NCBI GenBank assembly: GCA_052386675.1
Contig: JBQTJX010000004.1
Coordinates: forward strand, 1-64,000
Origin: RBG-16-66-20 sp052386675
GTDB lineage: Bacteria; Pseudomonadota; Gammaproteobacteria; Burkholderiales; SG8-39
Length of the DNA stretch: 64,000 nucleotides
Direction: 5' to 3'
This document shows positions 1 through 7,850 of the stretch, piece by piece. A program made the translations under genes and the position numbers. A model generated the notes under the pieces. That model did no database searches. It was not told where the DNA came from and saw only the letters and a program-made list of their open reading frames with translations. The stretch's first letter is position 1. Every line of letters starts with the position of its first letter.

Positions 1-488
1 CGATGGCGATCGCCGAGTGCGATCCCGATCTGGTTCCGAAGCCGCCTGCTCCCAAAGTAGCACCGCCGCCCCCGCCGCCTCCGCCGCCCGCGAAGCCCGC
101 GCCGGCGCCCAAGCCCGCACCGAAGCCCGTCGCCGAGAAAGTGACGCTGGCCGCCGACGTGCTGTTCGACTTCGACAAGGCCGCGCTGAAGGCTGACGGC
201 AAGTCGAAGCTCGATGACCTCGCCGCCAAGGTGAAGGGCATCAACCTCGAGGTGGTGATCGCCATCGGCCACACGGACTCGATCGGTGCCGACGCCTACA
301 ACCAGAAGCTGTCGGTGCGTCGTGCCGAGTCGGTCAAGGCCTACCTGGTGTCCAAGGGCGTGGAGCCGAACCGGATCTACACCGAGGGCAAGGGCGAGAA
401 GCAGCCGGTGGCCAGCAACAAGACGAAGGACGGCCGCCAGAAGAACCGCCGGGTGGAAATCGAGATCATCGGGACGCGCAAGAACTAA
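1..488 (+). CDS. OmpA-family outer membrane protein, C-terminal part (5' end outside window)
   Basis: The reading frame is open to the left edge, so the N-terminus (signal peptide and any beta barrel) is missing. About 161 residues are visible. Residues 13-45 are a proline/alanine/lysine-rich linker with a run of nine prolines. Residues 47-158 form an OmpA-like peptidoglycan-binding domain, with the LFDFDKA strand, GHTDSIG, the LSVRRAESV helix that normally holds the diaminopimelate-binding Asp/Arg region, and the terminal NRRVEIE. The family anchors the outer membrane to peptidoglycan. A strong terminator follows 17 bases after the stop. The order OmpA-like, ubiG, gph is common in Burkholderiales. 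Confidence 0.9.
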   Translation, partial: MAIAECDPDLVPKPPAPKVAPPPPPPPPPAKPAPAPKPAPKPVAEKVTLAADVLFDFDKAALKADGKSKLDDLAAKVKGINLEVVIAIGHTDSIGADAYNQKLSVRRAESVKAYLVSKGVEPNRIYTEGKGEKQPVASNKTKDGRQKNRRVEIEIIGTRKN

Positions 489-505
489 GCGCCTCCGGGC
501 CTCGC

Positions 506-533
506 AAAAAGCCCCGCTTCGGCGGGGCTTTTT
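506..533 (+). terminator. Rho-independent terminator after the OmpA-family gene
   Basis: A perfect GC stem (GCCCCGC / GCGGGGC) closed by a CTTCGG-type loop is flanked by AAAAA upstream and TTTTT downstream. It can work on both strands, but its place directly after the OmpA-family stop codon fits termination of that gene. Confidence 0.9.
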
Positions 534-555
534 GTTTCTGGGGACCCGTTCGACA

Positions 556-1266
556 ATGCCCACCATGCAGACCAACGCCGATCCCGCCGAGCTCGCCAAA
601 TTCAGCGAGCTCGCGCACCGCTGGTGGGACCCGCAGAGCGAGTTCCGGCCGCTGCACGAGATCAACCCGCTGCGCCTGGGTTGGATCGATGGCCTGTGCG
701 GCCTGGAGGGCAAGGCCGTCGCCGATGTCGGCTGCGGCGGCGGCATCCTCGCCGAGTCCATGGCGCGACTGGGCGCTCGCGTCACGGGCATCGACCTCGC
801 CGAGAAGCCGCTCAAGGTGGCGCAGCTGCACCTGCTGGAGAGCCGGCTGGAAGTGGAATACCTCCTGACTTCGGCCGAGGACCTCGCCGCGCAGCGCCCC
901 GGCGCCTACGACGTCGTCACCTGCATGGAACTGCTGGAGCATGTGCCGGATCCGGCCAGCACCGTCGCGGCCTGCGCGAAGCTGGCGAAGCCCGGCGGTC
1001 GCGTGGTGTTCTCGACCATCAACCGCAACCCGAAGGCCTATCTGCTCGCGGTCATCGGCGCGGAGTACGTGCTCAAGCTGCTGCCGAAAGGCACGCACGA
1101 CTACGAACGCTTCGTGAAGCCCTCCGAGCTGGCGCGCTGGTGCCGGGAAGCCGGGTTGCGAACCCTCGAACTGAAGGGCATGACCTACAACCCGATCACG
1201 AAGGCCTACAGCCTGGGAAGCGACTGCGACGTGAACTACCTGGTGTGCTGCGCGAACGATGGCTAG
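556..1266 (+). CDS. ubiG: Ubiquinone biosynthesis O-methyltransferase UbiG
   Basis: This SAM-dependent enzyme carries out both O-methylation steps of ubiquinone synthesis. The 236-residue protein has the UbiG N-terminus (FSELAHRWWD, then FRPLHEINPLRLGWI), SAM motif I VADVGCGGGIL at residues 55-65, VVTCMELLEHVPDP, and the family-typical PKGTHDYERFVKPSEL and YNPITKAYSLG near the C-terminus. An ATG at 565 would give a protein three residues shorter and is an equally plausible start. Longer upstream extensions in this frame run antisense-free through ompA and are not believable. The 3' end overlaps gph by 8 bases (ATGGCTAG), which suggests translational coupling. Confidence 0.95.
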   Translation: MPTMQTNADPAELAKFSELAHRWWDPQSEFRPLHEINPLRLGWIDGLCGLEGKAVADVGCGGGILAESMARLGARVTGIDLAEKPLKVAQLHLLESRLEVEYLLTSAEDLAAQRPGAYDVVTCMELLEHVPDPASTVAACAKLAKPGGRVVFSTINRNPKAYLLAVIGAEYVLKLLPKGTHDYERFVKPSELARWCREAGLRTLELKGMTYNPITKAYSLGSDCDVNYLVCCANDG

Positions 1267-1900
1267 CAAGGCAATCCTGTTCGATTTCGACGGCACCCTC
1301 GCCGACACCGCTGCCGACCTGTCCCGGGCGCTGAACCGCGTGCGCGCCGACCGCGGCCTTGGCGAAGTGCCGCTGGAGCAACTGCGCGGACACGCCTCAG
1401 CCGGCGCGCGCGGCCTGCTGCAGGCCGGCATGGGAATCCTGCAGGAGCATGAGGAGTACAAGGCGCTGCGCGAGTCGTTCCTGAAGCACTACGCGGAACA
1501 CATCTGCGTCGATACGCGCCTGTTCCCCGGCGTCGAGGACTTGCTCGTCGCCATCGAAGCGCGCGGCCTGCGCTGGGGCATCGTCACCAACAAGTCCACC
1601 AGCCTGACGCGGATCGTGGTGCAGTCATTGGGCCTGGATGCGCGCGCCGCCTGCGTCGTCTGCGGCGACACCACACCGCACCTGAAGCCCCATCCGGCTT
1701 CGCTGCTGCACGCCGCGAGCGAGTTGAAGTTGCAAACGGCGGAGTGCATCTACCTCGGCGATGACTTGCGCGACATCCAGGCCGCGCGGGCCGCCGGCAT
1801 GCGCTCGGTAGCCGTGGCCTGGGGCTATGGCGAGAATCTTTCCTCGTGGAACGCGGATGCCATCATCGACCGGCCAGGGGACTTGATTTCCCGGCTCTGA
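1259..1900 (+). CDS. gph: Phosphoglycolate phosphatase, HAD superfamily
   Basis: The protein is expected to hydrolyse 2-phosphoglycolate. Its 213 residues match the Gph length. HAD motif I is FDFDGTLADT at residues 8-17, with the nucleophile Asp9 and acid Asp11. Motif II is VTNKST near residue 111. The motif III lysine lies in HLKPHP, and motif IV is YLGDDLRDI. The segment between motifs I and II is helical, as in subfamily IA cap domains. The start overlaps the end of ubiG. Substrate specificity within HAD proteins cannot be read from sequence alone, but the ubiG-gph pairing is conserved in betaproteobacteria. Confidence 0.9.
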   Translation: MASKAILFDFDGTLADTAADLSRALNRVRADRGLGEVPLEQLRGHASAGARGLLQAGMGILQEHEEYKALRESFLKHYAEHICVDTRLFPGVEDLLVAIEARGLRWGIVTNKSTSLTRIVVQSLGLDARAACVVCGDTTPHLKPHPASLLHAASELKLQTAECIYLGDDLRDIQAARAAGMRSVAVAWGYGENLSSWNADAIIDRPGDLISRL

Positions 1901-1938
1901 GACCCCATGTGAGACAATGCTGTCGAAGCATCGAATTC

Positions 1939-2308
<370 letters not shown>

Positions 2309-2336
2309 TCTTTTTATTCAAAGGGTTGGCCTTCCT

Positions 2337-2370
2337 TTGGCGTACACTTAATGTACTAACATAATGTACA
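2337..2370 (+). promoter_or_regulatory. Sigma70-like promoter with overlapping TAATGTAC repeats
   Basis: TTGGCG (2337-2342) and CATAAT (2360-2365) are separated by 17 bases, giving 4/6 and 5/6 matches to the -35 and -10 consensus. Two direct copies of TAATGTAC (2349-2356 and 2362-2369) lie in the spacer and over the -10 box, and a further GTAC lies at 2342-2345. The stretch 2307-2400 is strikingly AT-rich for this genome. The repeats are placed as an operator would be if the winged-helix protein at 2401 repressed its own operon. That role is an inference. Confidence 0.5.
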
Positions 2371-2400
2371 TTTGTCATATTATCTAGTATATTATGGCTT

Positions 2401-2811
2401 ATGGATGCCTCCCTCTACCTGCTCTTCGGGCGCACCCGCGCATCCGTACTGAAGCTGCTGCACGACGCGGCCGATCGAGGTGAGCCCTTCCACCTGCGCG
2501 AGATCGCACGGCAAACCCGGCTGTCGCCGACCGCGGTGCAGTACGAACTGCGCCTGCTGAGCCAGCTCGACATGATCCGGAACGTCGGGACCTACGCGCG
2601 ACCGCAATTCGTCCTGAACCGGGAACACGCGCTGTACTCGAGCCTGCACGCGGTTTTTGCCGACCAGGAAGAACCCGAACTGATCCAGGACGACGCGCAT
2701 TTCGCGCGCAAGCGTATCCAGCAGCGCAAGGACCGGCGTGCGAGCAACCTGGATAACTCCCCATTCCTGCGTCAATGGGGAACCCTTGCGAACAGCGTGA
2801 AAGTGCTTTGA
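2401..2811 (+). CDS. Winged helix-turn-helix protein, probable regulator or antitoxin partner of the next gene
   Basis: The 136-residue protein has an ArsR/MarR-like winged helix at about residues 8-75: FHLREIARQTRLSPTAVQYELRLL is the recognition region (shown here only in part as RLSPTAVQYEL), followed by a basic wing around GTYARPQF. The rest is charged and without a recognised domain. It sits behind an AT-rich promoter with repeated TAATGTAC sites and just upstream of an AbiEii-like nucleotidyltransferase, so a regulator or antitoxin role is plausible. Its frame stops in TGA at 2809-2811, and the partner's frame may begin a base or two later. It is not a clear AbiEi homologue. Confidence 0.7.
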   Translation: MDASLYLLFGRTRASVLKLLHDAADRGEPFHLREIARQTRLSPTAVQYELRLLSQLDMIRNVGTYARPQFVLNREHALYSSLHAVFADQEEPELIQDDAHFARKRIQQRKDRRASNLDNSPFLRQWGTLANSVKVL

Positions 2812-2812
2812 T

Positions 2813-3565
2813 CTGACCTCGGTTCAAGTACCCGAGAACGACCTGGCCCTCCTCCTGCGAAGCGCTGGCGAAGCCGTGCTGGTTGGAGGGCAGGCGCTGT
2901 CATTCTGGATTGCGTACTACGGCACGGAACTGGACGACGTGCCGCCAGGCGTCATCACCAAAGACGCGGATTTTCTTGGCGACCAGAACGACGTACGTCG
3001 CCTCGCAGCGGCCATAAATGGCGTTCCCGAATTTCCGAGGAACATGAGCATCCTCTCGGGCGTGGTCAGGAAATCACTGTCTGCGAACGAAGAGTACGAA
3101 GTAGACGTGCTGCGAATGATCGAAGGCTTGTCCGCGAACTCCGTTCGCAAGCAGGCGTGGCCTATTTCCGACGAACTGCGAAAAGCCCGATATTTCGTAA
3201 TGTCTCCGCTCGACTGCCTGGTCAGCCGGCTGGAGAATTTGCGGAAGATCGAGAACAAGCGGACAGACATGGGCATATGGCAGGCACGAGCGGCCGTCCG
3301 CGTCATACGGAAGTACATCGAGAATCTACTCACGGATGGCGAGGAGAAAGAGGCCATCCGTGCCGCTACCGAAGTGCTGCGCATCGCGACGCATTCCATG
3401 GGAGCCAACGCCTATCGGCGCTATGGCATTGACGTGATGGAAACCGTCCCTATCGAACGCTACAAAACCGAAGCGTTCCGGGAGCAGCAGTGGAGGCGAT
3501 CCGTCGCGCGCGTGGAACAGCTCCGCGCCATCGGTTATGCTCCACCCCGGAGGAGGACACCATGA
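2813..3565 (+). CDS. AbiEii-like nucleotidyltransferase, possible toxin; start codon uncertain
   Basis: The protein shows the minimal nucleotidyltransferase signature: VGGQALSFW followed by a TKDADFLG segment carrying the paired acidic metal ligands. The rest is alpha-helical, ending in a basic tail (PPRRR). Starting at the GTG at 2876 would leave only three residues before the GG motif, removing the helix LALLLRSAGEA that is encoded just upstream. The frame is open back to 2801 but has no ATG, GTG or TTG there, so CTG at 2813, right after the upstream stop, is the best candidate. The stop overlaps the next ATG (ATGA at 3562). AbiEii toxins modify tRNA or nucleotides; function here is inferred from the fold. 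Confidence 0.6.
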   Translation: MTSVQVPENDLALLLRSAGEAVLVGGQALSFWIAYYGTELDDVPPGVITKDADFLGDQNDVRRLAAAINGVPEFPRNMSILSGVVRKSLSANEEYEVDVLRMIEGLSANSVRKQAWPISDELRKARYFVMSPLDCLVSRLENLRKIENKRTDMGIWQARAAVRVIRKYIENLLTDGEEKEAIRAATEVLRIATHSMGANAYRRYGIDVMETVPIERYKTEAFREQQWRRSVARVEQLRAIGYAPPRRRTP

Positions 3566-4536
3566 CCAGAAAAACACTGGCCGCGATCATCGCGGTGCTC
3601 TCGGCTTTTGCCGTTTCCACCCCTGCCCTTGCGCAGGGCTACCCCACCCAACCGGTGAAAATCCTGGTCGGCTTCCCGCCGGGCGGGACCACCGACGTAA
3701 TCGGCCGGCTCGCGGCACAGGAGCTCTCTGCGCAGACCGGCAAGACCTTCCTGGTGGAGAACCGCCCCGGCGCCAGCGGCTCCATCGCCGTGGGCGCGGT
3801 CGCCAAGTCGACGCCCGATGGCCACACCCTGGTGATGGTGCCCAGCACCTACGGCACTGCGAGCGCGCTCTACAGCAGCCTGCCCTACAGCGACAGCGAA
3901 CTCGTGCCGGTGGCGCTCGTCGGCAGCACGCCCTACGTGTTCGTGCTCCATCCCACCATCGCGGCCAATTCCTTCGCCGACCTGCTCAAGCTGCTCAAGC
4001 AGAACCCCGGCAAGTACGAGTTCGCTTCCTCCAGCCCCGGCACCGCGCAGCACCTGGGCGGCGAGCTGGTGAAGCGCATGGCGAAGGTGGACATGCTGCA
4101 CGTGCCCTACAAGGGCAGCGGCGCCCTGCTTCCGGACCTGCTCTCGGGCCGCGTGCCGATGATGTTCGAAAACGTGGCGATCATGACGCCGCACATCCGC
4201 GGCGGAAAGCTGAAGGCGCTGGCCATCTCCAGCGCCAAACGCTCGGCGCTGCTACCGGGCGTGCCGACGGTGGCCGAGACCGGCCAGGGGCTGGAGGGCT
4301 TCGAGGTGCTGGGCTGGTTCGCCCTCATGGCGCCGGCGAAGACCCCGCAGCCGGTGCTCGACCTGCTCAACGCGGAATTGAACAAGATGATCACCAAGGC
4401 CGCGATCGTGACGCGCTTCCAGGAACTGGGCGCCGAGCCGATGGGCGGCACGCCCGCGCAGGCCCTGGCCTACATCGCGGCCGAGCAGGAGAAGTGGGGC
4501 CGGATCATCCGGGACGCCGGGATCAAGGCGAACTAG
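3562..4536 (+). CDS. Bug/TctC-family periplasmic tricarboxylate-type substrate-binding protein
   Basis: This 324-residue protein starts with a Sec signal peptide (basic MTRK, hydrophobic core, cleavage near ALA-QG at residue 24). The mature part has the family marks YPTQPVKILVGFPPGG, ENRPGASG, HVPYKGSG and the C-terminal GTPAQALAYIAAEQ region. Bug proteins bind carboxylates or other small organic molecules in the periplasm. No TctA/TctB membrane subunits are nearby, which is usual for the expanded Bug family of Burkholderiales. A strong AGGAGG ribosome binding site lies at 3551-3556, inside the preceding gene, and the ATG overlaps its stop. The ligand cannot be told from sequence. Confidence 0.88.
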   Translation: MTRKTLAAIIAVLSAFAVSTPALAQGYPTQPVKILVGFPPGGTTDVIGRLAAQELSAQTGKTFLVENRPGASGSIAVGAVAKSTPDGHTLVMVPSTYGTASALYSSLPYSDSELVPVALVGSTPYVFVLHPTIAANSFADLLKLLKQNPGKYEFASSSPGTAQHLGGELVKRMAKVDMLHVPYKGSGALLPDLLSGRVPMMFENVAIMTPHIRGGKLKALAISSAKRSALLPGVPTVAETGQGLEGFEVLGWFALMAPAKTPQPVLDLLNAELNKMITKAAIVTRFQELGAEPMGGTPAQALAYIAAEQEKWGRIIRDAGIKAN

Positions 4537-4543
4537 CCGCCAA

Positions 4544-5485
4544 TCAGTCGTGTAAGGCGGCGACTGCCTTCTGGTCGACCTTGACGGCGCTTTCGGGCGC
4601 CGTCTTCATTTGCGCCGCGGCGTTCGCCGGATCCAGGTAACGCCCGTAGTAATCGCCCATGCCCGAGGTGCGGATCATGTGGCGGATCTCGGCGGGGTCG
4701 TAGTCCCCCACCGCGAGGTGGACGAGACAACGGTTGTCCCACATCACCAGGTCGCCCAGGCTCCAGTAGTGCCGGTAGACGTGGCGCGGCTGCACCGAGT
4801 GCTCGCACAGGAACTTCACGATCGGCCGGCTTTCCTCCTCGGACAGGCCGAGGAAGTTGCGTACCCGCTCGTTGACGTAGAGCGCCTTCCTGCCTGACTC
4901 CGGATGCAGGCGCACCGCCGGGTGCACCACCGGCGGGTTCAGGCGCCGGAATTCGTTCGCCACCTCCGGCCCGCGCTTGTCCAGTCCCGCCACCAGGCTG
5001 ATGTCGTGCACCGCCTCCAGGCCGTCGAGGAACTCGCGCATCTTGGGCGACAGGGTCTCGTAGGCGAGGTACATGTTGGCGAACATGGTGTCGCCGCCTA
5101 CCGAGGGCTTCTCCACGCAATACACCGCGGTACCCTTGGCCGGGCGCGTCGTGTAGGAAAGGTCGGTGTGCCAGTTCTGCCCGGCGTTGAAGGTCGGGAA
5201 GACCTTGCCGTCCTTCTTCTTGTTGCTGAGGAGGAAGACCTCCTTGTTGTCCGGATGACGGTTGAACGGCTGCGAGGAGAAATCGTCCAGCTCGCCGAAG
5301 TGGCGCGTGAACGCGACCAGGGAATCCGGGCCCAGCTTCTGGCCGGGGAACACGAGCACCAGGTTCTCCAGCCAGGCCTTGCGGAGTGCCTCGAGGGTGT
5401 CGGCGGGGACCGGCCTGGAGAGATCCACTCCGGTCACGCGGGCGCCGCAGGCGTGGCCTACGCGCTGGATGGTCAGGTTGGTCAT
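4544..5485 (-). CDS. TauD/TfdA-family Fe(II)/2-oxoglutarate-dependent dioxygenase
   Basis: The 313-residue protein keeps the 2-His-1-carboxylate iron site as His106 and Asp108 (NWHTDLSY) and His256 (NRCLVHLAVGDY), with the 2-oxoglutarate-binding arginine region RHMIRTSG near residue 270. FNAGQNWHTD and VGGDTMFANMYLAYETL are typical of TauD, TfdA and related oxygenases that hydroxylate sulfonates, phenoxyacetates or carboxylates. The start at 5485 is chosen because the conserved N-terminus TIQRVGHACGARVTGVDL follows directly and a GGAGG lies upstream; the frame extends further but out of the family. It is convergent with the Bug gene, only 7 bases apart. The substrate is unknown. Confidence 0.88.
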   Translation of the reverse strand: MTNLTIQRVGHACGARVTGVDLSRPVPADTLEALRKAWLENLVLVFPGQKLGPDSLVAFTRHFGELDDFSSQPFNRHPDNKEVFLLSNKKKDGKVFPTFNAGQNWHTDLSYTTRPAKGTAVYCVEKPSVGGDTMFANMYLAYETLSPKMREFLDGLEAVHDISLVAGLDKRGPEVANEFRRLNPPVVHPAVRLHPESGRKALYVNERVRNFLGLSEEESRPIVKFLCEHSVQPRHVYRHYWSLGDLVMWDNRCLVHLAVGDYDPAEIRHMIRTSGMGDYYGRYLDPANAAAQMKTAPESAVKVDQKAVAALHD

Positions 5486-5546
5486 GGCTGTGCGCCTCCG
5501 TCTTTGGACGGGCCAGTATATGCCGCCGCAGGGGTATTCTTGCCGC

Positions 5547-6830
5547 ATGCCGCCAGCTGTTTCATTTGAAGACCACCTCGCCCGCGAAATCGTCGCCAGC
5601 GAGCGCCTGCGCATGGGAGCGCTGGCGGCGCTCCTCGCCCTCCTCCTCGCGGTACTCGCCGTGCTGTACGGCGTGTACCAGGAGGACTATCGACGCCACT
5701 TCGCCACGTCGTCGGGCAGCGTCCGCGCCATCGCGGTCCTGGGGCTGCTGCTCGCCTACGAACTCGCCGTGCGACAGGTGGTCGGGCGCCGCGCCGCGGC
5801 AGGCAAGTCCATTCCGGAGTCGCTGCGCTACCTGAACGCCCTGGTCGAGACCAGCGTCCCGAGCCTGCTCATCATCCTCATCGCCCGCGAGACCAATCCC
5901 GTCGTCGTCCTGCAGGGCGCGGCGGTGCTGATCTACGGCGTGTTCATCGTCCTCTCCACCATGCGCCTGGACTTCCGCCTGTCCGCGTTCACCGGCGCGG
6001 TGGCGGCCATCGAGTACGTCACGCTGTGCTGGCACTACGCCGGCAGCGGTGGCGCGGCGCTCGCCGGCACGCCACTTGCGTCGCCGCCGTTCTACCTCGC
6101 CAAGGGCGCCATGCTGCTGCTGGCCGGCCTCGCCGCCGGCTTCGTCGCCCATCAGTTGAAGCGCCGCGTCGGCAATGCCTTCCGCGCGCAGGAAGAGCGC
6201 GAGCGCATCCTGGGCACCTTCGGCCAGCAGGTGTCGCCGGAGATCGTTGAGGCGCTGCTGCAAGGAGGCAGCGGGCCCGAGAGCCGGCGCGCCTTCGTCT
6301 GCGTGATGTTCATGGACATCCGCGGCTTCACGCCGATGGTGGAGAACAAGTCGCCCGAGGACATCGTCGCGATTCAGAACGCAGTGTTCGGCGCCGCGAT
6401 CGAGGTGGTTAACCGGCATCGCGGCGTCATCAACCAGTTCCTGGGGGACGGTTTCATGGCGAGCTTTGGTGCGCCCCTGGCCACTGGCGTGGAATGCCGC
6501 GACGCCGTCGCCGCTGCGCGCGAGCTGGTGGCGCGGATCGAAATGCTGGCAGTAGGCGGAACAATCCCGCCGACGCGCATCGGCGTCGGACTGCATTGCG
6601 GCGAGGCCGTTACCGGCAACGTGGGCTCCGCTGCGCGCAAGCAATACTCCATCACAGGCAACGTGGTGATACTGGCCGCGCGCATCGAGCAGCTAACCAA
6701 GGACCATGGCGCGCAGATCCTCGCCTCCGGCGAGGTGCTTGCGGCGGCGGGCGAGATGGGCGCCACGGCAATCGGCCCGGTGGCGGTGAAGGGGCGCCAC
6801 GAGCCGATCGAGCTGTTCCGGCTGGCCTGA
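5547..6830 (+). CDS. Membrane-bound class III adenylate/guanylate cyclase homologue with altered catalytic residues
   Basis: Residues 20-205 contain about five or six hydrophobic segments, followed by a linker and a class III cyclase domain at residues 245-427. The metal-binding aspartates are kept: Asp257 in FMDIRGFTP and Asp301 in FLGDGFMASFG. GLHCGEAVTGNVGS is also typical. In the segment that normally reads GDxVNxAAR, this protein has GNVVILAAR: the purine-selecting Asp is Asn372 and the transition-state Asn is Ile375, while Arg379 is kept. Activity is therefore doubtful. The gene is divergent from the TauD-like gene (61 bases) and convergent with the acetamidase. The ATG at 5547 is the only sensible start. 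Confidence 0.85.
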   Translation: MPPAVSFEDHLAREIVASERLRMGALAALLALLLAVLAVLYGVYQEDYRRHFATSSGSVRAIAVLGLLLAYELAVRQVVGRRAAAGKSIPESLRYLNALVETSVPSLLIILIARETNPVVVLQGAAVLIYGVFIVLSTMRLDFRLSAFTGAVAAIEYVTLCWHYAGSGGAALAGTPLASPPFYLAKGAMLLLAGLAAGFVAHQLKRRVGNAFRAQEERERILGTFGQQVSPEIVEALLQGGSGPESRRAFVCVMFMDIRGFTPMVENKSPEDIVAIQNAVFGAAIEVVNRHRGVINQFLGDGFMASFGAPLATGVECRDAVAAARELVARIEMLAVGGTIPPTRIGVGLHCGEAVTGNVGSAARKQYSITGNVVILAARIEQLTKDHGAQILASGEVLAAAGEMGATAIGPVAVKGRHEPIELFRLA

Positions 6831-6849
6831 GGGGCCCTCGGGACCCCAG

Positions 6850-6869
6850 ATGTAACCGATCGGTTACAT
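6850..6869. repeat. Dispersed 20-base palindrome, copy 1
   Basis: ATGTAACCGATCGGTTACAT is a perfect inverted repeat with 10-base arms. It lies in the 58-base gap between two convergent genes, the cyclase homologue and the acetamidase. The same sequence recurs at 39297-39316 and, with one change, at 53817-53836. It lacks a T-tract, so it does not look like a classical terminator. Confidence 0.85.
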
Positions 6870-6888
6870 TTCCCGCCTCCCCGGGGCC

Positions 6889-7821
6889 CTACGCGATCAG
6901 TTCCCGTCGCACCATGGCGTGGATGCCCTTGTTCCCATCCACCAGCTGGGTCACGTGCAGGTCACAGGCGAGGCTGCAAAACACGTAGGCCTCGGACTTC
7001 GTCCAGCCTTTCATCTGCACCAGCCAGGCGATCATTTCGCGCAGCGCCTGCTTCGCGGCATCGTCCAGGTCCTCGTTCATGCCAAGCGCGATGTAGTGCG
7101 TCGGCGTGATGGCGCGCGGCATGGACAAGGTCATCCCCTTGTGCAGCGCCATCTCGAAGGTGCCGCGCAGGTAGGTCTCCAGAGCGGTGAGGCACACCTC
7201 GCCGTCGCCCTGCACCGCGTGCCCGTCGCCGCAGGAGAAATTGCCCCCGGGCACGAACACCGGCAGGAAGAGCGAAGTCCCAGGGACGTATTCCTTGCAA
7301 TCGACGTTGCCGCCGTATTCGCGCGGCTCCACCGAAGACACGCGCCCGTACTCCGGCCGCGGCGCGGTGGCCATGATGCCGAAGAAGGGCGCGAGCGGAA
7401 TCGTCGGTCCCCAGGACAGCGTCGCGGTCATGGCCTTGCGATCCAGGGGAATCACCCGCTTCTCGAAATGGGGAAAGTCCTCGGGCAGGGAGCCACGCAA
7501 GGGACGGATGACGTTCCAGCCCCAGTCCGCCGTCAGTTCCAGCGCCTTGATGCGCACCTCGATGGCGTCGCCGGGCATCGCGCCGCGCACCGCGACGGGG
7601 CCGGTGAGGATGTGCGGGCCCAGCTGGGGCTTCAGTTTGGTGACAATCTCACGGTGGTTCGGCGTATAGGGTGCATCCGGCGCGATGTCCGGGATACCGG
7701 ATACGGTGTCGATGACCACGGTATCGCCCGACTCCACTTCCAGTTTTGCCGGCAGCGCGGCGTCGAAATAGCCCCAGTGCACGGTTTCGATATTCGAGTC
7801 GAGGCGATGAGTCGTTGCCAT
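6889..7821 (-). CDS. Acetamidase/formamidase family protein
   Basis: The 310-residue protein matches the FmdA/AmdA family in length and motifs: YTPNHREIVTKLKPQLGPHILTGP (named here as the HxxIxTGPV-type region), GDAIEVRI, the glycine- and cysteine-containing FSCGDGHAVQGDGEVC, and THYIALGMNEDLDDA. The family hydrolyses short amides such as formamide or acetamide to the acid and ammonia, and is cytoplasmic. It is divergent from the Bug receptor at 7851, with 29 bases between the start codons, so the two probably share a control region. The nearby amidohydrolases suggest that amide or amine substrates are imported and hydrolysed. Confidence 0.85.
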   Translation of the reverse strand: MATTHRLDSNIETVHWGYFDAALPAKLEVESGDTVVIDTVSGIPDIAPDAPYTPNHREIVTKLKPQLGPHILTGPVAVRGAMPGDAIEVRIKALELTADWGWNVIRPLRGSLPEDFPHFEKRVIPLDRKAMTATLSWGPTIPLAPFFGIMATAPRPEYGRVSSVEPREYGGNVDCKEYVPGTSLFLPVFVPGGNFSCGDGHAVQGDGEVCLTALETYLRGTFEMALHKGMTLSMPRAITPTHYIALGMNEDLDDAAKQALREMIAWLVQMKGWTKSEAYVFCSLACDLHVTQLVDGNKGIHAMVRRELIA

Positions 7822-7850
7822 GGCGGGTCCGATGGGAGTACAAAAGAAGC

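Noticed and set aside
16..140. Proline-rich stretch of the OmpA-family gene as a possible repeat or slippage site.
   Set aside because: Pro/Ala/Lys-rich linkers before OmpA-like domains are common, and the codons are mixed enough that no long tandem DNA repeat is present.
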